64,000 nt of DNA, from the NCBI RefSeq assembly GCF_041260155.1, contig NW_027248288.1, forward strand, positions 124,001 through 188,000, written 5' to 3'. The notes beneath the pieces were generated by a model. That model saw only the letters and a list, made by a program, of their open reading frames with translations, was not told the origin of the DNA and did no database searches. The position numbers and the translations under genes are program-made. Below are positions 12,466 to 22,950 of the stretch, in pieces. The stretch's first letter is position 1. Every line of letters begins with the position of its first letter. Source of the stretch: Ptychodera flava. Lineage: Eukaryota; Hemichordata; Enteropneusta; Ptychoderidae.

Positions 12466-13838
12466 TTGTCGTCCAGTGATTAGTTGGACTTCATGTGTTA
12501 GGTCTCATTACTATGTATTATTCACTTTACAGCTCCGTGACTGGTTATGTGTAGGTCCGGTCCTTCAGTGTTCACTGCCTCATTATGCAATGTCCCACGT
12601 GCTCCCTGGCTACCGCTTAAGTAATACGTTATTCGTGATGTTCACGGATCGGCCAAAGTTACAACGAAAATGCCCGACGAACCTTCACGCGTTAAATTTC
12701 CATGTTTTTACTTATCCCTGTCACTTTATGCATTACAGCAGACTCGGTTCAAGTCTGTGATTTGTTAATGTTTGAGTGGAGTGAACGCAACGATATGTAT
12801 TTTGCTTTCATGTGAAACGTGCGCGTGAGTGGAGTGGACGCGATGAGTTGGGTGAAGGCTATACAGGGGAGTTTCACCCGGAGTAGACTTGGTTCAAGTC
12901 TGTGATTTGTGAATGTTTGAGTAGAGTGAACGCATTGATTTGTATTTTGCTTTCATGTGAAACGTGTGCGTGAGTGGAGCGGACGCTACGATTAGGGTGA
13001 ACGCTATAAATGGGAGTTTCACGCGGAATGGGAATCCGCAGAAACTAACTCACTGTACTGCGCAGACTCAAAGGTAACACATTCAATCGCTGGGAAAACC
13101 TGGCCTGGGCTACCAAATTCCGAATAGGTTTGTACAAAATAGGAGAGACACAAGAGAAACTATTATAAATGAATTTATTTTTTTAAAATTCACTGACTTG
13201 AACCAAGTCTAGCATTACAGGCATGTTGGCTCGTTATTTTTGTTACGTACAAAGTTAACACTTTTCATTTTCATTTTGATTTGACAGGGGCATTGGCCGC
13301 ATCGACAACAGTGAGGCCTGTGAATGACAAGAAGAAACAATAGAGCTTCAAGGCATTACGTAACAAAAATTACGTAAAGGTTTCAGGCGTCAGTAGCTCA
13401 TTTCAACAAACTAGAGGAGGGAAAAGGACGAAATTTTATCCTGACAATATTTAATTCATATATAATTCACAGTATCTCATAAAATACCATGAATAGTGAA
13501 GGAACTCTCGAGCAAGGTAATATCTAACCGGATATTTTGACAAATACTCGGCATGAGTACCTTTCTTCATATACTGGGATCGAGCTGCGACCAAGTGCAG
13601 GCATCATCCAAAAGTACATGGGACATTGCATAATGAGAGAGTGAACACTGGAGGATCGGACCTACACATTAACCAATCAGAAAGCTGTAAAACGAATAAT
13701 GCATACTAATGAGACCTTACATAAGAGGTCCCTCCAATTGCTGCTCAGAAAGTGGACCTTAGAGCAGGGGATTAACCAATCAGAGCAAGCAGTACATGTG
13801 TGTAAGACATACAATGTAGGTCATTTTGAAACAGGACT
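12388..13838. mobile_element. inverted-repeat DNA element inserted in the Penelope-like RT
   Basis: The ends are AAGTCCTGTTTCA and TGAAACAGGACT, with degenerate inversion continuing for about 250 bp inward (for example CATGGGACATTGCATAATGA near 13620 against its complement near 12590). Joining the flanks restores the uninterrupted RT sequence with a 2-bp AC at both borders, the probable target duplication. It contains no transposase frame. A half-copy of the same family lies at about 34795-35032. The element itself hosts a hAT-like MITE at 12738-13211. Confidence 0.7.
12738..13211. mobile_element. hAT-like MITE (family copy 1, with partial tandem duplication)
   Basis: Flanked by the 8-bp duplication GCATTACA (12730-12737 and 13212-13219). 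The termini carry AGACTTGGTTCAAGTC in inverted orientation. The first about 146 bp are a truncated extra copy of the 5' part (12738-12883), followed by a full unit (12884-13211). It is non-coding. Copy 2 at 56416-56741 also has an 8-bp duplication, which favours the hAT superfamily. Confidence 0.8.
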
Positions 13839-14164
13839 ACTGGGACACTAGTGAACAAGGCCGTGACATCATAAGAAACCAGTTTTTGACCGGGTGAAAT
13901 TCGTAGATCTTTCAGATTGTCCACCAGTTCTTTACTATTTTTAACACTGTGTACTGTGTTGCCGACAAGTGGTGTAAGGATTTTGGCTAGGTGGCGGGCA
14001 ACGTTGTAGGTAATGCTGCCACAGGTAGACACAATGGGTCGGAGTGGTGCATTTTGTTTGTGTATTTTTGGTGTTCCGTATAGTTTGGGTGCTTCTTCAG
14101 AACCGGGATACAATTGCCAGTAAAGTTTGTCGCTAATGTTTCCTTCTTTCCTTATGTCTCTCAA
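13772..14164 (-). pseudogene. Penelope-like RT, fingers to motif A
   Basis: Contains KLYGTPKIHKQNAPLRPIVS, the conserved fingers motif of Penelope-like RTs, and ends at VSYDVTALFTSVPV, catalytic motif A with the first Asp intact. The remaining residues of the frame belong to the inserted DNA element. In transcript order it follows the fragment at 14207-14494. Confidence 0.8.
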
Positions 14165-14206
14165 GATGTTACTAATCCGGTCTTGTATTGGAAGTGGGGT
14201 CTTTCT

Positions 14207-14494
14207 TCAGTGTCTTATAGGTGTTATTATCAGACAATAGGGTATTGATTTTTCTTTATAGTCAGCTATGTTCATTAACACTGTTGCCCTGCCTTTGTCA
14301 GCTGGTAGTACAATGATGGACTCGTCTTTACGTAAGGTTTTCAAGGCTTGACGCTCTTCTTTCGTGATGTTAGATTTGGGTATTTTAGCCCGCTTTACAA
14401 CTCGTACCACTTCACTTCTTAACTCAGCCGCTTTGGTTTCTGAGAGTTTACTGCATACTGACTCTGTACCAGCGATGATCTCAGCAACTGGCAC
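14207..14494 (-). pseudogene. Penelope-like RT N-terminal fragment
   Basis: Contains LKTLRKDESIIVLPADKGRA, the 'ADKG' motif at the start of Penelope-like RTs. The reading frame changes between this fragment and the next at about 14165-14215, so the element was disabled independently of the DNA insertion. Confidence 0.7.
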
Positions 14495-14519
14495 CTTGGT
14501 TGGTGTTATCGCCTTGGTT

Positions 14520-14900
14520 GGTGTTGGCCTACCATACCTAAGTGGGTTACGGAACAGCTGCTCAGGGTATTCCAGTCATATGGCGTTAACTTGTACCACC
14601 AACCTAGCAATACCATGCGCAGTATCCTGGTGCATCCCAAAGACAAAAAACCGAAGGAAAACTATGTGGTACAATATACCACATCACCTGTGACCAGGAC
14701 AGTAGTCACAATACATTGGAGAGTCAAAACGTCCATTGTGTGTCCGCACACCAACAGGGAAAAGACTACTTGAATTGGGGAGCACTGCAACGCCACTGGT
14801 CATAGCGTTTCCTGGCATAATACCAAGGTCCTAGCCAGGGAACAGGACTGGTTGAAACGTAAAGTAAAAGAAGCCATCTACATAAACAACGGAGGCCAAT
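14520..14900 (+). pseudogene. inverted 3' fragment of the same Penelope-like element
   Basis: Plus-strand sequence corresponds to the reverse complement of about 11310-11690: the GIY-YIG endonuclease region and the 3' end, including the phrase CCACATCACCTGTGACCAGG. It makes the two ends of the insertion inverted with respect to each other. Confidence 0.75.
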
Positions 14901-16150
14901 CATGAATAGAGACCAAGGATATCAATTACCATCAATTTACGGACATATTATTCCGCCAGTTACAGAGACATATTAACGCTGAATAATTAACATCATTGCG
15001 TGATCAAGCTCCGTTGTAGTCGGATCGAAACGTCGCAACTGTTTCAAAAAGACCGTTCCAAAGTGACTATATTTCACTATCTCCTTTGATTCTTGGAACC
15101 ATGAACAATATATTTTCCAAATCAACTTGTGTTGCTCTTTTGGACTCGAAATCATTTGATCGTGTATGAGATCTGGTCTTAATGTGTGTCAGGATAAGGG
15201 CAATGTTTGGAAAAAAAGCACACACTAGAGTACTTACTGAAAGAGTATATATTTTACAAATCCTTTTTAGGGGCAATTATGTCAAATATTGAAGAATATC
15301 GAAAAACCGTCTTGCCACTAGCATTTTTAGATATTTCTGGACAACTTACCATACTACTTTTCTCAGCTTGCAAACCCTATATAACTGGTGCAAACGTACC
15401 AGAATGAAATGTGATGTTTTTATTTTATTGTCCAAGAGAGCGTTAAAAGGTTGATAGATTGGAATTATAGCTCTGGGTGACAGAATAATGAACTCTGTCA
15501 ATTAAAGACGAGTACAGAAACTGATTGGCTACTTATTTATTGCCATACGCTCTGCAGCTTGTTAAAATGTTTTGAAATATCTTGAAATAATACTTTAGAA
15601 ATCTCAATCAGAAAGAGAAAAAAAAGATGAGTCATTCCTGTGGACCTTACTATTAGTATTGTTTTTTATATTATACATTTTGAGTCAGAAAAATGTTTGG
15701 CATTTCTTCTTAAAATACTGGATAAAGTGACTGATATGTAAACATACTACGTACATTTTCATCCAGGCAATGATATACATGAATTGTTTGCATACGTCTG
15801 AGATGTAGAGGTGACTGATTGCTCATTCAATATCTTTAGACTTAAATGAATGATAAAAACCAATGACACATTGTAGCACATGTGTTATGTGGTTCTAATT
15901 CATTTCTCTGAACATACAATATAACCATACAACCACATTCTTTAATGTGAGTAACTCAACAGATGTTATTTAAAACTAACTAATTTGATCACGCAGCATT
16001 ACACAATAAATACCTAACTCACGAGCATGACAAAGGAATATACCCGTACTCTAAAGACAAAAAGATATAACATTTCTCAACATGTTGTACTTTGATATTA
16101 TCTACATTTTGGTTTCTATTCAGTGTTTCTGGGCTTTAAATGACGTCTGA

Positions 16151-16488
16151 TCTGAGCAGTGATACTGATAAGTTTATTAATCCAACTATAGAGGAAGAAG
16201 AAAAGTATATCCATTATTAGAAATTATATTATAGCTTTGTCAATACCAGTGAATTTTGTGACGTCATATCCATACATTCTTACTGATAATGTATTCCATT
16301 ATTCAGCATTGCGGCCCATAGCGAGCAAGTTTTGTTTGTTTTTTTGGAAAACGAAAAAAGGACTGCGCATTTAAAAGGAGGGAAAATATCGGATAAACCA
16401 TGTTATACCACTCTCCGCCTCGTGCCCATTGTTCTAACCATGCTCTCTAATTTCCATAACCGAATATTTTATTATATACCACCTGGCT
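16151..16488. other. no recognisable feature
   Basis: AT-rich spacer between duplication copy B and the first long hairpin. An open frame at 16332-16601 runs into the hairpin and is not supported as a gene. Confidence 0.4.
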
Positions 16489-16611
16489 TTCTTTTGTTTA
16501 AAAAGTGTCCGATTTACAAGTTCTTTTGTTTAAAAGTGTCCGGTTTACTAGTAAATCGGACACTTTTAAACAAAAGAACTTGTAAAATGGACACTTTTTA
16601 AACAAAAAAAG
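16489..16611. repeat. long perfect-type hairpin (about 60-bp arms)
   Basis: The arms meet at TTTACTAGTAAA. Each arm is itself a direct repeat of a unit like TTTTGTTTAAAAGTGTCCG, so the structure is a palindrome of a two-unit tandem. It has no coding content. Confidence 0.85.
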
Positions 16612-16943
16612 TCACATGGCGACGAGTAAAAAAAAACAAATGCGAGACATTATACCAGAAGAAATTTATTTTACCATTAAGTACAGAGGAAAGACACTTT
16701 AAAAGAATCACCGGACTGAATTAATTTTGCACGACTGTACATCTCAAAATCAATTACAGGTCACCGTGAAATAACGGTATTGATTGCAAATATCACTTCT
16801 GTGTTAAGGTTATTGTTATCACGATCATTCGAAGCTGAAATTTAAGACTTCAAAGTCAGTTGTCAAACACTGAATGTAGAGGTTTCAGTCGCCTTTGGTA
16901 AAGTTAAATCTAGCTACAGGCAAACACACACGCAGTACCACAG

Positions 16944-17135
16944 TCATTGTGGATCTACACGTATTTTTTTTGTACTTGCAGTTTCTGTTGCGCCTTTCTC
17001 TGACGTGGCTGTGTAGCTTGGTCTTCCGATTGTGGCCGTTAGCACTGGCGTGACAGGGGGACTTTTCTTTTCCATCTTTGACTTTGGTAGTTGAAGTGCA
17101 CCGGATACAGCTTTCATTTGTACTTCATCCGCCAT
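16944..17135 (-). CDS. small hypothetical protein, 63 residues
   Basis: An ATG in a reasonable context (GATATGGCGG) opens a hydrophilic, Ser/Thr/Lys/Pro-rich frame starting MADEVQMKAVSGALQLPKSK and ending KKIRVDPQ. It shows no membrane segment or known motif. Composition is protein-like compared with other frames here. It could be a first exon, since a weak GTACAA donor lies near the end. The family is not recognised. Confidence 0.3.
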   Translation of the reverse strand: MADEVQMKAVSGALQLPKSKMEKKSPPVTPVLTATIGRPSYTATSEKGATETASTKKIRVDPQ

Positions 17136-17527
17136 ATCGATATACGAAGAGCGACTCGGCAATTGCGTGTATGCTGCTCAAAGTTTTCGACCCAAATGAG
17201 CAAAGCGTGACTCTAACGTCGATCTGCAAACACCTTTTCACTTCATTCAACCAACCAATCAATCAAACATAATTCATACAATTCAAATCAAACCAGGTGC
17301 TCAACCACGTCATCGCACTACAATAGCAACACATGTCAACTTTGTTTTATCCAATCATGGGTTATTTTTTATACTTTCGTTCAACAAGGTGTCAAAACGC
17401 GTCAATGTTTTCCTGCCAAAGTTTCAACTTGCACTGCACTAAAATTACAAATAAAAACTTTCGGCCGGCAAACAAGGCTCTAAAACTCGGCAAATTCGTG
17501 GTATAACACGGTCAGCGAACTCGTAGT

Positions 17528-17632
17528 CGGCAGTTTACGGAATTTAACGGTACAGTTTGCCAAAAAACTCCTCGGCCCTGCGGGCCTCGGAGTTTTACTG
17601 GCAAACTGTACCGTTAAATTCCGTAAACCGCC
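17528..17632. repeat. long hairpin (about 50-bp arms)
   Basis: The arms carry GGAATTTAACGGTACAGTTT and its complement, closing at CTCGGCCCTGCGGGCCTCGG. The pairing is near-perfect with a GC-rich apex. It is a foldback or solo-palindrome element. Confidence 0.85.
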
Positions 17633-18555
17633 TCCTACTCGTCCGCTTACCTATAGAAATACACAAAACTATAAATCTTGATAATGGTGCACAATATTGA
17701 TAATAATATCTTACTGTATGATTTATCACATTTTTTGAGTCCTCACGTACGCACTTGTCGTCTGTCCGGGTGGCGCTCAGCATGCAGTCCCCGTCCGATA
17801 CGCTGGTTGACTACTACGTTTGTTTAGCGATATTTCACTAAACGAACGTGGAAAACGGACGAGAACGTCGTGTTTCCAAGCATGCCATTGGTCCACTTTC
17901 GTCACATTTGCATGTCTCGTCGCAAATTCTGCAACCCGGTTGGACAGTAGCCTAATTAATTAGTAGCCGACGAGGACTCGTCCGTTCCTTTCGTCGTCTC
18001 TCGTCTCATTATAATATTCGGCACTGCTTTGTGTCACGGACAAGACAATTGACAGAAATAGTTGCAAAAAGGGACCGTTCATTGATGCGGTCGACGGGAG
18101 GGGATAAATTGTCATGTTAGGGTATATATTTGGAACCTTGGATTGGCGGTGAGATTTTTAGATGATAGGGTTCACATCGTGAGTAGCACGACTTCCACAG
18201 GCCAGGAGGTAAACCATTCATTTTTGCTAAGATAAAAATACTTATTACACGCACAATATACGGTGATAGTAGCGATGGTTTTAACTCACTTATATATTAG
18301 TAACCAGGCAAAAAAAACAAAAACAAATACTAGACAATGTTGCGGGATTTTCCCTAGCGACCTCTTCGCACTAAGTTATTGTGGCGCTGGGCTAGAAAGG
18401 CACACATATCGGCAACTACAGGCATGAACCAACGAGGCTGGCGGTACAGTTCTTTTGTGGCTTTATAGGTCTTGAAATATGCTATCACGTGCTCCATGTT
18501 TTGCGACACTGATTAAATTCACGATTGAATATTATGCAATCCATTCGATTCTTGC

Positions 18556-18780
18556 CTACAAGCTGACTTGCTGGAAACTGTCAGAAACTGTCAGAGGATA
18601 CTTGTTCATGTATCCATGATCAGCTAATAAATATATACCATTCGGAATATCCCATTCCAGTCCAGAGCCGATACCTGGCAGCAACTGAAATTGTCCATTG
18701 TCATTTAAATGGCCCCAAAATAAAGACTGTAGATATATTATATTCCCCTTGTTGTCACAAATTAATTGGGTGCTCATCAC
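18556..18780 (-). pseudogene. DDE transposase C-terminal fragment
   Basis: The frame reads STQLICDNKGNIIYLQSLFW, then IYLLADHGYMNKYPL. This is the segment of DDE_Tnp_4 transposases containing the second catalytic Asp ('LADHGY') downstream of an 'IICDxxGxI' strand. It ends in a stop soon after and lacks the last catalytic Glu region. Family call from motif spacing; HARBI1-like is most likely. Confidence 0.55.
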
Positions 18781-18916
18781 ATGATACGAGAATCTCCGCT
18801 GTAAAAGTTGTGTTGTGGTTCCGTTGTTGGACGATATGTTGCATGCGACATACCCCCCCCCCCGTCAATGGTGCATATTACGTTTGGAAAAAAACTCCCA
18901 GTGTCCTCGGAGAGTT

Positions 18917-19153
18917 TCAATATCCTCCCTTGAAGGCCATCTCACCATTACTCTGAAATAGTGCCACAACAAGGGTACCAAATGGTAATTTCTCTGGAAA
19001 CGGGTCATATGCTAACTTGAAACCATGATGCCACGTATCTTCATTTAGGTACTTTCTTAACCAGATCAGTACATTGTACCGTAAGATTCGATTTCTTGGT
19101 GTCATCGCTCGACGCTCAGAACAGTTTAACCTTGGGATACAGATCGGTGACAA
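18917..19153 (-). pseudogene. DDE transposase upstream fragment
   Basis: Encodes FGTLVVALFQSNGEMAFKGGY, resembling the region just ahead of the core DDE block, in the same orientation as the 18556-18780 fragment. It is separated from it by broken frames and a run of ten C residues at 18852-18861. Confidence 0.4.
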
Positions 19154-19729
19154 TCTGATTCAAAGACTCCTCAGTTTCGCCAGTTTGTATTCAAAACAAT
19201 GCAATGAAGAAATACATCTTATTTTTTAAAATTTGATTTAAAACAGGTGATAGATATGCAACGTAATTTTCCAAGACTAAAGGCGCCGTGAATGTATCAA
19301 GGGACGACTCGAGTTAAACTGGTTGCGCAGCCTACAATACTTGTAACAACACATGCTTTCATAATGACAAATCCCTAGAATTACAGGAACACGATGGACA
19401 GGTGTGCATTTATATCGACACTCACTCACAGTCCTGCCATCCATCTGTCATACGCGAAGCTATTCTCTGATTGGAAGGCATGAATCAAGCGCTACCGTGG
19501 TGGCAACACAGAGCAGCGTCTGAATATTATAATGAGACGAGAGACGACGAAAGGAACGGACGAGTCCTCGTCGGCTACTAATTAATTAGGCTACTGTCCA
19601 ACCGGGTTGCAGAATTTGCGACGAGACATGCAAATGTGACGAAAGCGGACCAATGGCATGCTTGGAAACACGACGTTCTCGTCCGTTTTCCACGTTCGTT
19701 TAGTGAAAGATCGCTATTACTACAACATG

Positions 19730-20080
19730 GTTCGCTTCGTTGCCGTGTACATTTGCAAACTCCTAGATGATACTGGGTTTGACACATGGCATATTATGTA
19801 TGTCAGTGGCCATGCCCATGTAAACGATGCAAGCCTGAAAGGCTACTCGAACCAGCCGTAAACGGGCCAACAACGGCAGCTTGCTGTCATCAACCTTGAC
19901 CGGAAGTGTCTACGGATATACTACAGCCATTCAAAGTCTCGGTCCAAGGTCAGTTACTACCAACAATCGATCATGATGACCGTGGACTCGTGATCTAACA
20001 TCTCGGCCACCTAATTCTGATGCACTGACTGTAATCGGAGACAACTTTCATTCATCGTTTTTTTCTCCATGTCTGTGATT
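19730..20080 (+). pseudogene. tyrosine-recombinase fragment (Crypton-like)
   Basis: The frame starting near 19730 reads HIMYVSGHAHVNDASLKGYS, matching the 'SGHxxxxSLKxY' C-terminal signature of eukaryotic tyrosine recombinases of the Crypton/DUF3504 type, with the GQQRQL helix after it. The frame breaks between these two parts. Only the last quarter of a recombinase is present and its N-terminal part was not found nearby. Confidence 0.4.
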
Positions 20081-20419
20081 TTACCTTGCCTTGTTCTCGA
20101 TATCGCGACGGTACCGAAACCCTCCAGTATGTTTGTAAACTGTACCTTTCAAGCACCCGTTTACGTCAATGTCTGTCGTTCGCCGAAATAAAATAGCTCT
20201 TCTCAAGAAGCCATCGAAAATTAAATTTATAGACACAATTATTATTGAAATATAAACATTTGAATAACAATGTTGAACTCTGTTGATATCGTTTGCAATG
20301 AATGCTGTACTACTAGCGACATAATAATGATCGTATTGATCAGCTGATACCATGGCATGCAGCTCGCTGATCATACTGATGTCGATGCATGAACATTCCG
20401 TTTTCTTCTTCTCTGGCAT
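20081..20419 (-). CDS. hypothetical 112-residue protein with one membrane segment
   Basis: An uninterrupted frame starts MPEKKKTECSCIDISMISEL in a good start context (GTGAAATGCC), has a hydrophobic stretch VYISIIIVSINLIF at about residues 54-67, and is followed by an Arg-rich segment. No family is recognised and no splice evidence is seen. It lies between transposon fragments and may be fortuitous. Confidence 0.25.
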   Translation of the reverse strand: MPEKKKTECSCIDISMISELHAMVSADQYDHYYVASSTAFIANDINRVQHCYSNVYISIIIVSINLIFDGFLRRAILFRRTTDIDVNGCLKGTVYKHTGGFRYRRDIENKAR

Positions 20420-20747
20420 TTCACCGTGTCTACTTTTTGAATGGCATGATATTTAAAGGTGATGTTTCAAGTTTGATATAGACGGTAGGGATGCGGTTAC
20501 TTTTCATTTCCTTCGAAAATACATCGTTTTTCAATTCAAAATGAACCGTGAAAGTGCTGGATAGTTTTTATGCTGAACGCGTGTTCAGTGCAGTGCACTG
20601 TGCAGTGTGGAGTGCATGTAATATGTACAGAGTCAGGGCCGATCATGCTGGACGACGCTCACTGGCTTCAAACTCAGTTTAAATTTCCTTTTTTATTCGT
20701 TTTCTACAACTACAAATTCACTGGCATTGCCAAAACTATAAAATAAT

Positions 20748-20887
20748 AGCAATAATGCACCCCCTCCCGGCCCATAATGGACTCAAGCAAACTTTGCACT
20801 CCATAATGTACTCGGCTTCGCCTCGTACATTATGTCATGCAAAGTTTGCTTTCGTCCATTATGGGCCGGGAGGGGGTGCATTATTGC
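20748..20887. repeat. long hairpin (about 65-bp arms)
   Basis: The arms begin AGCAATAATGCACCCCCTCC and meet around GGCTTCGCCTCG. The outer parts pair almost perfectly over 40 bp. It has the same general type as the hairpins at 16489 and 17528 but different sequence. Confidence 0.85.
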
Positions 20888-21470
20888 TTAAAACAACACA
20901 GCATCAACCATTCCCTAACAATTGTAGAAGGGCCTGACAGATCATGATAATTCAACGTTAACATTATCACATTGTAGGACAAATCATCGAATAAGAAAAA
21001 ATCTAGTCAACAACCTAGTGAACAAAGGATGTTTTTATTAGCAATGTAAGCTGACCCAGGATATCGCCATAAAATGACATAGAAGGCAAATACAGTTTCT
21101 ATTACTTCTTAAGACAGCTTTGTATGCAAATAATAATTATCGATAGCTTGAGGTCTAAATAAAAATGTTACTTGCTCTAAAGTACTAACATTATTCTATT
21201 AAGTCGCCTTGTTTGCTGTATACAACATACAAAGCACATAAATGTAAATTAGGCTTTGAAAAAATATAGAAAAATCGAACGCTTGTGTCGATTTTGTCTT
21301 TAATAAAACATTATCACAGCACCAGGAGTAAAACTAATCAAAGAGGCAAAGTCCATTGCACACATATCCATTGAATCTTAGATGTAACTTTTAATGTGTT
21401 TGCTCACTTATTTGTTGTGTTTGCAAATTGAAATTTATTGTTCATGTCGCAAAATTATTCCTTTTGTTTA
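20888..21470. other. no recognisable feature
   Basis: AT-rich spacer upstream of the LINE fragment. No exon or repeat structure was recognised. Confidence 0.4.
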
Positions 21471-22362
21471 ATTGGGTAATGGTGTAATACTGCATGTCAT
21501 TGTTCATGACAAGATTTTTGTTCCAACTAGAATTGATTTTTTATCTGATAGAAATATCACAGAAATTTGTGTTGGAGATGCTAAAATTCCTGTTTGCTAT
21601 CAGGCCAAAAGCCTAGGCGTCATCCTTGATTCTCATCTCACACTGAGACCTCATGTTTCAGAGATCTGCCGTACGGCAACCTTTCATCTACGACGCATTG
21701 CTCGTATTCGTAAATATTTATCAAGGTCTGCACAGAACAACTTGTCCATGCTTTTATCACATCTCGTATTGATTTCTGTAACTCTCTGCTGTATGGACTT
21801 CCGAATAATTTAATCATTCAGATTCAACGTATTCAAAACATGGCTGCAAGAATTGTAACTCGTTCAAAAATCTCTCTTCATATCACCCCTGTTCTGTACC
21901 AGTTGCATTGGTTACCGGTGACACAGCGCATTGTATTTAAGATGTTAGTCCTGACTTTTAAGTGTATTCACGGGCTTGCTCCCAGTTATCTTTCAAATAT
22001 GATATCACTCTATGTTCCATGTCGTAACTTGAGGTCAGCTGACCAGTTCAGACTTCGTCCGGTTCGATCGCGCACAAAGAAGTATGGAGATCGTTCGTTT
22101 AGTGTGGCAGCTCCCATACTCTGGAACAGTCTTCCATTAGATATTCGGCGTTCTCCTAGCCTGTCAATTTTAAAACTAATGTTAAAACTTTCCTTTTTAA
22201 ATTTGCTTTTTAGACTTTGGTTTTAGATGGTTTTATTGTAGTTTTTTATTACTGTTTTAATTGCTCTTTGTGATATGTAAATTTTCTCACAGCGTCCTTG
22301 ATCACTTTGTTGTGGATATTGACGCTTTATAAATAAATTATTATTATTATTATTATTATTTA
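21471..22362 (+). mobile_element. 5'-truncated CR1/L2-like LINE, 3' end
   Basis: The plus-strand frames 21472-21813 and 21840-22226 encode the C-terminal part of a LINE reverse transcriptase: AKSLGVILDSHLTLRPHVSE (thumb-region signature), then HITPVLYQLHWLPVTQRI and WNSLPLDIRRSPSLS, which are typical of the CR1/L2 group. One frame change near 21813-21840 separates them. The 3' UTR ends with GACGCTTTATAAATAAATTA and an (ATT)n tail, as expected for this group. It is a dead, 5'-truncated copy. Confidence 0.85.
22335..22362. repeat. (ATT)n tail of the LINE
   Basis: About nine ATT units directly after the LINE 3' end, the usual microsatellite tail of CR1/L2-type elements. Confidence 0.85.
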
Positions 22363-22478
22363 ATGATATTGCATCCGAACATATTTCAGAGTATAATACA
22401 TATGAAATTATTGTCAAAAGTTACAACTTAAGTCCCTTTTACAGCAAGAAATATGACCAATATCATTCAAAGTATCAT

Positions 22479-22950
22479 TTAAAGAAGACCTTGTAATAAT
22501 AGAACGTTTTCAGAAAACAAAACAAGTTCGATATAATAAAGACAATAAGTACCTGTCCTGTTACAGTAAACATCTCGTAAATACTGAAATCGAAACCGTC
22601 CTTTCAGTATTGTGAGGTCGATCCTTGACTAAGCTTTGAAAATAACGCTGCACGGTATATGAATAGCAACCCAGTGTTGTGTTTCTAGAAATTGAATACT
22701 TAGGACAAAATATATGACATAACTCACAACTTGGAAGTTTCTTACTTTGACATTCACGTCCACATTGTCTATGCCCAGCTGGTAATTTTGTAACTCTTCA
22801 TTATCAAACATATTTAATGATGTTTTGCAGAGCTTCAAAAATAACATTAGTGATTTTTCTATAGCCATATTAGACTTGCCATTGTCATTAAGGTGGATCA
22901 GACATGCATCGGTGGAATATACCGATCAGTACGATAATCAGTTTGACTTT
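22479..22950 (-). CDS. candidate three-exon gene fragment
   Basis: On the minus strand an open frame running from about 22950 (LIHLNDNGKSNMAIEKSLML..NVDVNVK) ends at a good donor, CAAA|GTAAGA (exon end 22746). A 31-nt exon (22553-22583) follows with acceptor GATTTCAG and donor GACAG|GTACTT, then a last piece at 22479-22489 reading to a stop. Phases agree at both joins (0, then 1). The chain is short and the family is not recognised. It lies 3' of the NLR gene on the same strand and could be an alternative tail for it, or an independent gene missing its 5' end. Confidence 0.3.

Larger units (their letters stand above)
11123..15118 (-). mobile_element. Penelope-like retroelement insertion with inverted ends
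   Basis: The insertion is delimited by comparison with copy A and by a 10-bp target duplication AAATCAACTT at 11113-11122 and 15119-15128. Its outer ends are inverted repeats of about 190 bp (11125-11312 versus 14896-15083). The minus-strand body encodes reverse transcriptase and GIY-YIG endonuclease in the order typical of Penelope-like elements. The plus-strand stretch 14520-14900 is a second, 3'-terminal fragment of the same element, including the endonuclease region, joined head-on to the first. Inverted partial copies of this kind are known for Penelope-like elements. The body is interrupted by a DNA element at 12388-13838. Confidence 0.8.
10010..16150. repeat. segmental duplication, copy B, with large insertion
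   Basis: Collinear with 931-4160 in two parts, 10010-11122 and 15119-16150, separated by a 3,996-bp retroelement. It lacks the 960-bp block of copy A. The decayed LINE frame recurs here (near 10866 a stretch reads CGPDKIPNEFLK). Similarity fades after about 16150. Confidence 0.75.
17827..19714 (-). mobile_element. Harbinger-like DNA transposon with about 210-bp TIRs
   Basis: Inverted terminal repeats of about 210 bp (17827-18037 and 19505-19714) start GCGATATTTCACTAAACGAA, with one mismatch to the right end near the tip. TA dinucleotides flank both ends. Between them, minus-strand frames match a DDE transposase of the DDE_Tnp_4 (PIF/Harbinger, HARBI1-like) type. The transposase is fragmentary, so the copy is dead, although its TIRs remain well matched. 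Confidence 0.65.

Noticed and set aside
12884-12905. tRNA B-box-like GGTTCAAGTCT suggesting a tRNA-derived SINE
   Set aside because: The motif is part of a palindromic transposon tip present at both ends in inverted orientation, with no A box or poly(A)-type tail.
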